Origin: an uncultured Cloacibacillus sp.
Lineage (GTDB): Bacteria > Synergistota > Synergistia > Synergistales > Synergistaceae
Assembly (NCBI GenBank): GCA_934511335.1
Contig: CAKSWL010000044.1
Coordinates: 1 to 12,217 of the forward strand
Length of the DNA stretch: 12,217 nucleotides
Direction: 5' to 3'
A program made the position numbers and the translations under genes. The notes beneath the pieces were generated by a model. The model made no database searches. It was not told the DNA's origin and worked only from the letters and a program-made list of their open reading frames with translations. Below are positions 1 through 6,467 of this stretch, piece by piece. Position 1 is the stretch's first letter, and every line of letters starts with the position of its first letter.

Positions 1-25
1 GATGAACACCCTAAGCGATTCACAC

Positions 26-68
26 AAAACGCAAAACCGGCGTTTTGGTTCTCTGCTTATAAACGCCG
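26..68 (-). terminator. Candidate intrinsic terminator of the large activase gene
   Basis: Read on the minus strand, CGGCGTTT (68 to 61) can pair perfectly with AAACGCCG (45 to 38) around a 15-nt loop, giving an 8-bp stem. It is followed by the T-rich stretch GTTTTGCGTTTT (37 to 26). It lies 38 bp past the stop codon of the 1404-aa gene, a sensible place for its terminator. The loop is long and the T-tract is interrupted, so this is only a moderate candidate. A competing 7-bp hairpin (AAAACGC at 26-32 with GCGTTTT at 40-46) uses the same bases. Confidence 0.45.
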
Positions 69-107
69 ATTTCCGGGGATTATGAGGGGACGTCTAAACG
101 CCGATTT
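60..107. repeat. 13-bp direct repeat at the 3' end of the activase gene
   Basis: TAAACGCCGATTT occurs twice, at 60-72 and 95-107, a 35-bp period. The second copy overlaps the stop codon of the minus-strand gene (106-108). The core AAACGCC also occurs inverted at 39-45, so either copy could pair with that segment in RNA. Whether this is a real regulatory or duplicated element, or a chance local duplication, cannot be told from one window. Confidence 0.6.
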
Positions 108-3100
108 ACCTGGCGGTGGCCATCAACAGCTTAAGCCGGTTCAGCTGGTTTGTCGTGCTGACGCTTGCGTCGTAGTCCAGAGGCAGGATGTTCGCGCCCT
201 TGAAGCGGCGCTTGAGCTCCTTGATGACGCCCTTGCCGGTAATGTGATTCGGCAGACAGGCGAATGGCTGCACGCAGAGCACGTTATTTACTCCACCCTC
301 GATCAGCGCCATCATCTCGGCGGTCAGCAGCCAGCCCTCTCCGGCCTGGTTCGCCTGCGAGACGACGGCGCCGCCGAGCTCGGCGAGCTCCTTGATGTTA
401 TGAAGCTCGCCGAAGCGGGTCCCCCTCAAAGCTTCGGCGATGGGGGCCTTTATCCTGTCGAGAACCCACATCCCCGCCTCGCCGACGGCGCGCGGCAGGA
501 ACGCTCCCGAGAGATGCTTATTGGCGTATACCGGATCGAAGAGGCAGTAGGAGAGGAAGTTGCCCATATCGGGCACTACGGCTTCGCCGCCCTCCGCCTC
601 GATCAGCTCGATGAGGCGCTCGTTGGCGTTCGCGTGGTATTTGACGAGTATCTCGCCCGTGATGCCGACGCGCGGGCGTTTGATGTTTTCTATGGGGATC
701 GCGGCGAAGTCGCGCGTCATCTCCATCACGTCCCTCCGGAAGCGGAACCAGCCGCCCGCGCGGATGTTGTCTTTAACGCGGTCCACCCACAGGTCGTGCA
801 GCCTCATGCTCGCGCCCTTTTCCCGTTCATAGGGGCGCGTGCGCAGCAGCAGGCGCATCAGCAGGTCGCCGTAAAAGAGGCCGAGTAACGCGCGCCAGCC
901 GATACTTGGCGGCAGTTCAAACTTTTCCGCCTCGCCCTCTTTCTGGCGGTTGAGCGCCACTACACGTACCTGCGGGAATCCCGCGGAGTCGAGGGCGCCC
1001 CGCAGAAGATGGATGTAGTTGCTGGCGCGGCAGGCGCCGCCCGTCTGCGCGTACAGGCAGTCCGTCCGGTCGGGGTCGTAGAGGCCGCTTTTCAGCGCTT
1101 CGATGAACTGGCCGACGACCATCATTGCCGGATAACAGACGTCGTTATTGACATAGCGCAGGCCGAGGTCGACTGTTTCGCGCGTTCCCTCCGCCAGCAC
1201 TTTGAAGTTCGTGCCGCTTCCCTCGAAGGCGGTTTCCAGAAATTGGAAATGGAAGGGCGAAAGCGGCGGGCAGAGCAGCGTCCGGCCCGCAGAGCCGGCG
1301 GCGGGACGGTTCCTTGCGGCCGGCTTCTCCGTATAACTTCCCGCGCCGCCGCGCTCCGTTTTCATTGCCGCGAGCAGCGAGCGGATTCTGATTTTGACCG
1401 CGCCGTTGTTCTTTCCCTCGTCGATCTTTATCAGCGTGTGAAGCTTGCCGCGGCGCGTCAGGATCTCCGCCGTCTGCTCGGTACTGATGGCGTCCAGCCC
1501 GCAGCCGAAGGAGTTAAACTGCACCAGCTCCACATTTTTGAAGTCTGGGTGTTTCGCCGTCACCATCGCGGCGCGGTAGAGGCGCGAGTGGTATACCCAC
1601 TGGTCGACGGCCCCCACCTCGTCCCGTTCTTCAAGCCCTTCGGCGAGGCCGCAGATCGAATCCTCCGTGAAGAGCGTCACGCCGTAGCTGTTTATCAGCT
1701 CCGGGATGCCGTGATTGACCTCCGGCGACAGATGGTAGGGATGTCCCGCGAGGACGATGCCGATCCCGCCGTTTTCTTTCAGATACGCGAGCGCTTCGCG
1801 CCCGAAATTAGCCACGTCGGCCTTATAAACGGCGCGCGCCCCCTCCGCGAGCTTTGCGGCGCGGCGCAGCTCGGATTTTGAGACGCCGAAGGGAGCCAGT
1901 GCTCCGGCGAGCGTCTTCACCAGCGCTTCTTCGCTTTCAATGGAGAGCGGAGGCTGGATGAAGTTTACTTCGCCGGCGCGCAGCCGGTCGATGTTGAGCC
2001 GCGCCACATCGGGGTAGCCGGTGACGACGGGACAGTTATAATCGTTCTGCGCGCCGGCAAATTCTCCTTTCTCGTGGAGGAGGAGTGGATAGAAGATGTT
2101 TTTCACGCCGCGCTCCAGCAGCTCCGTGATATGACGGTGCGCCAGCTTCGCGGGATAGCAGACCGTCTGCGAGGGAATCGTCTCGATGCCGAGGTTTTCG
2201 TCCGGCGACTTCGAGGAGAGCTCGACGCGGAAGCCGAGTTCTGTAAAGAGCGTGAACCAGTAGGGGTAGTTCTCATAGATATTGAGTACGCGCGGAATGC
2301 CGATTACGCCGCGCGGCGCTTCTTCGGCGGCCAGCGGCTGGTAATAGTCGAAAAGCCGCCGGTATTTCTTTTCAAAGAGGTTCGGCGGCAGCTCCCCGCG
2401 CTCTTCCGCGACGGCGCCGCGTTCGCAGCGGTTGCCGGATATATACTTACGCCCGTCGGGAAAGCGCGTCAGGGTCAGCAGACAGCGGTTGCCGCAGCCG
2501 CCGCAGTTCAGCGTCGTCACCGCCGTCTGGAAGCTGCGCAGCGCCTCTTCTCCAAGCAGAGAACTTTTTTCTCCACGGCGTTCACGCGCGATCAGCGCCG
2601 CGCCGAAGGCCCCCATCAGCTCGGAGATATCGGGACGCACCACCTCGCGGCCTGTGACGAGCTCGAAGGCGCGCAGCAGCGCGTCGTTTCTGAAGGTCCC
2701 TCCCTGAACGACGATGCGGCTGCCGAGCTCCGAAGGATCCTTGATCTTCAGCACCTTATAAAGGGCGTTTTTGACAACTGAATAGACGAGTCCCGCAGAG
2801 ATGTCGCGCACCGGGGCCCCCTCTTTCTGTGCCTGGCGCACCCTTGAATTCATAAAGACCGTACAGCGCGAACCGAGGTCGACGGGCGAGGAGGACTCTT
2901 CGGCGGCGCGGGCGAACTCGCCCATCTCCATATTCAGCGACTTCGCGAAGCTCTGGAGAAAGGAGCCGCAACCCGAAGAGCAGGCCTCGTTGAGGAAAAC
3001 GCCGCTGATCACGCCGTCCTTTATCCGCAGGCACTTCATGTCCTGCCCGCCGATATCGACGACGAAGTCCGCGCCGGGGAGGACGAAATCTGCGGCCTTC

Positions 3101-4320
3101 GCGTGCGCGACCGTTTCGACTTCGCCGACATCCACGCCGAAGGCGGCCTTGATCAGCTTTTCGCCGTATCCCGTCACGCCGCTGCCCGCGATTTTTATAT
3201 CCGCGGGCATCTGCGAATAGAGCTCCGAGAGCGTCTCGCGCACCGTCTGAAGCGGGTCGCCGACTCCCGTGAGCCTGTATCTTGAGAAAAGCAGCTCGCC
3301 GCCGCCTCCGAGAAGGACCATTTTCGTCGTCGTGGACCCCACGTCTATACCAAGGTAGGCATCACCATGATAGTCTTGCATATCGACGCGCTTTGCGCGG
3401 CAGGCAGAGTGCCGCGCGCGAAATGACGCAAGCTCGTCCTTGTCTTTGAAGAGCGGGCGCAGCATCGAGCCATGCTCCTCGCGGTTGGAGACAAAGAAAT
3501 GTTCCGCGCGCCTTTGCAGCACGTCGGCTTCGACGGCGCCATGCATCTTGGCGCTGATCGCCGCGCCCATCGCGACGAAGAGGTGCGGGTTCTGCGGGAA
3601 GATACACTGTTCCAGCGGCAGACGCAAGGTTTTTGTGAAACGGTTCCGCAGCTCCGAGAGGAAATAGAGCGGTCCGCCGAGAAAGGCGACCCTTCCCGCG
3701 ATCCGCCGGCCGCAGGCGAGGCCGCTGATCGTTTGGTTGACGATGGCCTGGAAGATCGAGGCGGCGACGTCCTGGCGCGAGGCGCCGTCGTTCAGCAGCG
3801 CCTGCACGTCCGTCTTGGCAAAGACGCCGCAGCGCGAAGCGACGGGATAAATCGTCTTATGCCCTTTCGCGAGCTCGTTGAGCCCCGCGGCGTCCGTGCC
3901 GAAGAGAGAGGCCATCTGGTCGAGGAAGGCGCCGGTGCCGCCGGCGCAGGTTTCGTTCATGCGCTGCTCGGCCCCCGCCTCGTCAAAGAAGGTTATCTTC
4001 GAGTCCTCGCCGCCGAGCTCTATACAGACGTCCACCCCCGGCAGAAAGCGCGTGATGCTCGCCGTGCAGGCGATCTGTTCCTGGGTGAAGGGCACATTCA
4101 TGCCCCGTGCGATCTCCAGCGCGCCCGAGCCCGCCATCGCGAGCGTGAGCCTCGCCCCGGAGAAGCTGTCCTTGATGTCGCTGACGAGTTTCTCGACAGC
4201 GGTGCGTATATCGGCAAAATGCCTGCTGTAGCGGTAGAATACGATTTTGTCATACTGGTCTAGGACGACGGCCTTCGCCGTCGTCGAACCGATATCGAGC
4301 CCCGCGTGAAGTAATTCCAT
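106..4320 (-). CDS. Fused acyl-CoA dehydratase activase / HgdB-like (DUF2229) protein, 1404 aa
   Basis: This is a four-module protein. Residues 1-260 form a first BadF/BadG/BcrA/BcrD-type ATPase: phosphate-binding DIGSTTAK near 9-16, NETCAGGTG with Cys125, and SRCGVF with Cys164. Residues 321-580 form a second: DVGSTTTK at 326-333, DIGGQD at 422-427, Cys447, Cys451 and Cys486. In known activases such Cys pairs bind a [4Fe-4S] cluster at a dimer interface, and ATP hydrolysis drives electron transfer to a dehydratase. A Cys cluster follows at 606, 609, 613 and 632. A DUF2229-like module runs from about 673 to 980 (Cys721, 763, 890, 940), then an HgdB-like module from about 1012 to 1400 (Cys1062, 1097, 1349, 1354). 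The start is supported by GGGGGGAG 6 nt upstream. The family is known in anaerobes, but its substrate is not established. Energised low-potential reduction or dehydration of a CoA ester is inference. The lipoprotein-like gene lies 143 bp upstream on the same strand. Confidence 0.9.
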   Translation of the reverse strand: MELLHAGLDIGSTTAKAVVLDQYDKIVFYRYSRHFADIRTAVEKLVSDIKDSFSGARLTLAMAGSGALEIARGMNVPFTQEQIACTASITRFLPGVDVCIELGGEDSKITFFDEAGAEQRMNETCAGGTGAFLDQMASLFGTDAAGLNELAKGHKTIYPVASRCGVFAKTDVQALLNDGASRQDVAASIFQAIVNQTISGLACGRRIAGRVAFLGGPLYFLSELRNRFTKTLRLPLEQCIFPQNPHLFVAMGAAISAKMHGAVEADVLQRRAEHFFVSNREEHGSMLRPLFKDKDELASFRARHSACRAKRVDMQDYHGDAYLGIDVGSTTTKMVLLGGGGELLFSRYRLTGVGDPLQTVRETLSELYSQMPADIKIAGSGVTGYGEKLIKAAFGVDVGEVETVAHAKAADFVLPGADFVVDIGGQDMKCLRIKDGVISGVFLNEACSSGCGSFLQSFAKSLNMEMGEFARAAEESSSPVDLGSRCTVFMNSRVRQAQKEGAPVRDISAGLVYSVVKNALYKVLKIKDPSELGSRIVVQGGTFRNDALLRAFELVTGREVVRPDISELMGAFGAALIARERRGEKSSLLGEEALRSFQTAVTTLNCGGCGNRCLLTLTRFPDGRKYISGNRCERGAVAEERGELPPNLFEKKYRRLFDYYQPLAAEEAPRGVIGIPRVLNIYENYPYWFTLFTELGFRVELSSKSPDENLGIETIPSQTVCYPAKLAHRHITELLERGVKNIFYPLLLHEKGEFAGAQNDYNCPVVTGYPDVARLNIDRLRAGEVNFIQPPLSIESEEALVKTLAGALAPFGVSKSELRRAAKLAEGARAVYKADVANFGREALAYLKENGGIGIVLAGHPYHLSPEVNHGIPELINSYGVTLFTEDSICGLAEGLEERDEVGAVDQWVYHSRLYRAAMVTAKHPDFKNVELVQFNSFGCGLDAISTEQTAEILTRRGKLHTLIKIDEGKNNGAVKIRIRSLLAAMKTERGGAGSYTEKPAARNRPAAGSAGRTLLCPPLSPFHFQFLETAFEGSGTNFKVLAEGTRETVDLGLRYVNNDVCYPAMMVVGQFIEALKSGLYDPDRTDCLYAQTGGACRASNYIHLLRGALDSAGFPQVRVVALNRQKEGEAEKFELPPSIGWRALLGLFYGDLLMRLLLRTRPYEREKGASMRLHDLWVDRVKDNIRAGGWFRFRRDVMEMTRDFAAIPIENIKRPRVGITGEILVKYHANANERLIELIEAEGGEAVVPDMGNFLSYCLFDPVYANKHLSGAFLPRAVGEAGMWVLDRIKAPIAEALRGTRFGELHNIKELAELGGAVVSQANQAGEGWLLTAEMMALIEGGVNNVLCVQPFACLPNHITGKGVIKELKRRFKGANILPLDYDASVSTTNQLNRLKLLMATAR

Positions 4321-4405
4321 CGCTGCTCCCCCCTGATCATGATAGGTAAAGATGCCAGAATGGCGGGCGTTTGCGGACGTCCGCCGTGCTTTGACGGCAC
4401 GACCT

Positions 4406-4427
4406 GCCGTACCGGCGCGGGTACGGC
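4406..4427. other. Perfect 8-bp hairpin between the lipoprotein and activase genes
   Basis: GCCGTACC (4406-4413) and GGTACGGC (4420-4427) are perfect inverted repeats around a 6-nt GC-rich loop. The hairpin lies 36 bp past the small lipoprotein gene and 86 bp before the activase start, both on the minus strand. No T-tract follows on either strand, so it is not a classical intrinsic terminator. It could be an RNA processing or stabilising element between two co-transcribed genes, or an operator. A 12-bp palindrome, GCGGACGTCCGC, lies close by at 4373-4384. Confidence 0.5.
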
Positions 4428-4463
4428 GCAGAAGATATTGCGGTATCTAAATCAGAAGGGGAT

Positions 4464-4838
4464 TTATTTCCTCGCGACCATATCGGAGGAGGGCTGTGAT
4501 TCCTGTTCGTCTCCTATGAATATGTCCCAAAGGGTCCAGCTGCGCGTGCGTTCGACGGCGATATTCAGCCCCTCCGAAAAGGCCTCGGCGAGAGCCCGGG
4601 GCGCGGGGACGGCTTTGACGGAAAGCGACGAGAGGCGCGTATTCGCAGGGCGCTGCGAGAGCGTGGTGGAGGAGAGGCTCTTCACCGCCTCCATAACATA
4701 GATGCTGCCGCGGTCCTGAAGGTTTGAGGCCGAGGGACCGTCGCAGGCGAGCAGCAGGAAGAGCTGCATAATGATATAGAAGGCCGTGACCGCCATGGCA
4801 CAGCTGTATCTTTTGGGTAGACTGCAAAGATATTCCAT
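4464..4838 (-). CDS. Small predicted lipoprotein of unknown function, 124 aa
   Basis: I do not recognise a family. The start is strongly supported: AAAGGAGG (complement of 4846-4853) lies 7 nt before the ATG. The N-terminus has a positively charged stretch (Lys9, Arg10), a hydrophobic segment at about 14-31, and a lipobox-like LLAC with Cys32, so it reads as a lipoprotein or, less likely, a single-pass membrane protein. Asp follows the Cys; in E. coli that residue favours inner-membrane retention, but this rule may not hold here. The mature part (about 92 aa) is polar, with no repeat or catalytic motif I can name. It lies upstream of the large activase gene on the same strand with 143 bp between, so co-transcription is possible. 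A weaker overlapping minus-strand frame (4447-4827) lacks a comparable ribosome binding site. Confidence 0.65.
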   Translation of the reverse strand: MEYLCSLPKRYSCAMAVTAFYIIMQLFLLLACDGPSASNLQDRGSIYVMEAVKSLSSTTLSQRPANTRLSSLSVKAVPAPRALAEAFSEGLNIAVERTRSWTLWDIFIGDEQESQPSSDMVARK

Positions 4839-5177
4839 GCGACCGCCTCCTTTAACGATAATAGATTACCATATTTCAATAAAAATGGCATGTTCCCGTT
4901 TAAAATTGTAATATTTTTTTCTCAATATCGGTAAAAAACGCAGATGCGGCGAAAGAAAAGCGCGGCTTATACGCTTGTCAGCAGATCGTCAGCCGGCGCT
5001 TTGGGGCGGTCTTTGCGCGAAAGATAAAATTTTTTTGCCTCCCGTCTTGTCTTACACTATACTTATGAAGTAGTATATACATTTGAGTAACGGATATTTT
5101 TCCGGCGAGAGGGCGATTTTATGATTTGCCCGCATAAGGTCAGTTTGCCTATTTAATTTTTACGGGAGGCGGTTGGG
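4839..5177. other. Divergent intergenic region between the lipoprotein gene and hisS
   Basis: These 339 bp separate a minus-strand gene from plus-strand hisS. The left 80 bp are AT-rich and hold the lipoprotein's Shine-Dalgarno (4846-4853). Its promoter must lie here, but I find no convincing -35/-10 pair on that strand. The right part carries the hisS promoter at 5035-5063 and a leader of about 100 nt. I looked for a clostridial T-box (the conserved GGTGG-ACCGCG-type antiterminator box) before hisS and found none. A run of seven T at 5030-5036 follows a weak 5-bp stem (TCTTT at 5010-5014 with AAAGA at 5020-5024), but it lies upstream of the promoter and is probably not a terminator of anything here. 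Confidence 0.6.
5035..5063 (+). promoter_or_regulatory. Sigma70-type promoter for hisS-aspS
   Basis: TTGCCT (5035-5040, four of six consensus bases) and TATACT (5058-5063, five of six) are separated by exactly 17 bp, the optimal spacing. Transcription would begin near 5070, giving a leader of about 105-110 nt before the hisS start. The -10 element TATACT forms a perfect 6-bp inverted repeat with AGTATA at 5072-5077 around an 8-nt spacer. The repeat spans the likely start site, where a repressor could bind. Promoter assignment is by pattern only. Confidence 0.65.
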
Positions 5178-6428
5178 ATGGAAGCAGTCAAGGCGCCGCG
5201 CGGCACGAGAGACATACTTGGAGACGAATCGTGGAAGTGGGCCTATGTAACGCAGATGTGCCGCAATGTTGCGGATGATTATGGATATAAAGAGGTGCAT
5301 CTTCCCATCTTCGAGCATACGGAGCTTTTTTGCCGCGGAGTGGGCGAGACGACGGACGTCGTGGAGAAGGAGATGTATACCTTCACGGACAAGGGCGGCC
5401 GCAGTATCACGCTGCGTCCGGAGCTGACGGCCTCGATGGTGCGCTCTTATCTTGAGAACGAAATGAACAAGGGCGCGCAGCCGGCAAAGCTCTGGAGCAT
5501 CGGGCCGATGTTCCGCTACGAACGCCCGCAGAAGGGCCGCTACCGCCAGTTTGTGCAGTTCGATATCGAGGCGCTTGGTGCGCAGGACGCTTTTGTGGAC
5601 CTTGAGGTGATAGATTTTTCGATGGAGCTTTACCGCCGGCTGGGCCTCTCAAACCTGCAGGTGGTTCTTAATTCGGTGGGCTGCCCGAAGTGCCGCCCCG
5701 TTTACCGCAAGGCGCTGCAGGATTATCTGCGCGGACGTTACGACGAGCTCTGCGACACCTGTAAAAACCGTTTTGACCGCAACCCGCTGCGCATCCTCGA
5801 CTGCAAGAGCCCGATCTGCAGGGAGATCACGGAGGGCGCGCCCTCCGTGATGGATCACCTCTGCGACGAGTGCAGGGACCACTTTGAACAGCTCCGGCGC
5901 GGCCTTGACAAGATCGGCGCGGTGGTGAAGCACGATAAGCGCCTGGTCCGCGGCCTAGACTACTACACAAAGACTGCCTATGAGATACTCTCCGGAGATC
6001 TCGGCTCGCAGAACGCCGTCTGCGGCGGCGGACGTTACGACAATCTCTCCGAGGCGATCGGCGGCCCGCATGTGCCGGGCGTCGGCTTCGCCTCCGGCAT
6101 CGAGCGCGTCATCCTCACGATGGAGGCGCAGGGCTGCTCTTTCGGGGTCAAGCCGACGAATAAAGTTTACGTGGTGGCCGCCGAGCCCGATGCGCGCCTG
6201 GAGGCGATGGACCTGATGCGCACGCTGCGTATGAACCGCATCTCCGCCGACATGGACTACATGGGCCGGGCGATGAAGGGGCAGATGAAGACGGCCGGCG
6301 CTTCCGCGGAGTACGCCTGCATCTTGGGCATGAGCGAGATAGAGAAAGGCGTAGTTACTCTGAAAGACCTCAAAGAGGGCGTGCAGGAAGAGCTGACGGC
6401 GGAGCAGGTCATCAGCAAGCTAAAATAA
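5178..6428 (+). CDS. hisS: Histidine--tRNA ligase (histidyl-tRNA synthetase), 416 aa
   Basis: This class II synthetase charges tRNA-His in the cytoplasm, using ATP. Visible landmarks are RGTRD near 8-12, the LRPE-x-TA histidine/ATP site at 79-85, motif 2 (FRYERPQKGRYRQF, 112-125), the HisRS-specific RGLDYY at 258-263, GGGRYDNL at 283-290, and motif 3 (GVGFASGIERV, 301-311). A C-terminal anticodon-binding domain occupies about 327-416. The length is normal for bacterial HisRS. The start has GGGAGG 8 nt upstream. The insertion domain (about 165-235) is rich in paired cysteines: 169/172, 192/195, 209/214 and 229/232. The residue after the motif Glu is Leu (RPELTA) where most bacterial enzymes have Gly. 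The gene is followed after 39 bp by aspS, a pairing common in Firmicutes-like genomes. Confidence 0.97.
   Translation: MEAVKAPRGTRDILGDESWKWAYVTQMCRNVADDYGYKEVHLPIFEHTELFCRGVGETTDVVEKEMYTFTDKGGRSITLRPELTASMVRSYLENEMNKGAQPAKLWSIGPMFRYERPQKGRYRQFVQFDIEALGAQDAFVDLEVIDFSMELYRRLGLSNLQVVLNSVGCPKCRPVYRKALQDYLRGRYDELCDTCKNRFDRNPLRILDCKSPICREITEGAPSVMDHLCDECRDHFEQLRRGLDKIGAVVKHDKRLVRGLDYYTKTAYEILSGDLGSQNAVCGGGRYDNLSEAIGGPHVPGVGFASGIERVILTMEAQGCSFGVKPTNKVYVVAAEPDARLEAMDLMRTLRMNRISADMDYMGRAMKGQMKTAGASAEYACILGMSEIEKGVVTLKDLKEGVQEELTAEQVISKLK
5826..5851. repeat. 26-bp perfect palindrome inside hisS
   Basis: Positions 5826-5838 (ATCACGGAGGGCG) are the exact reverse complement of 5839-5851, with no central spacer. 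It includes the 8-bp palindrome GGCGCGCC. In the mRNA it could fold as a stem of about 11 bp with a 4-nt loop. It encodes the ITEGAPSVMD part of the HisRS insertion domain (residues about 217-226), so it may be a by-product of coding constraint. Confidence 0.7.
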
Positions 6429-6467
6429 CATTTTTATAGACAAATTAAGATAAAGAGGGAATAACCG

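Noticed and set aside
82..4263. Several long plus-strand open frames antisense to the activase gene (e.g. 82-888, 1009-1881, 2074-2781, 3472-4263)
   Set aside because: They lie wholly opposite a gene with clear domains, have Arg/His/Ala-rich composition typical of GC-rich antisense frames, and lack ribosome binding sites or recognisable motifs.
4339..4701. Plus-strand frame of 120 codons overlapping the lipoprotein gene
   Set aside because: No Shine-Dalgarno before the start and no recognised domain. The opposing minus-strand frame has an almost ideal ribosome site and signal sequence.
4920..5177. T-box riboswitch before hisS-aspS
   Set aside because: No conserved T-box core sequence or terminator/antiterminator pair is seen in the leader after the promoter.
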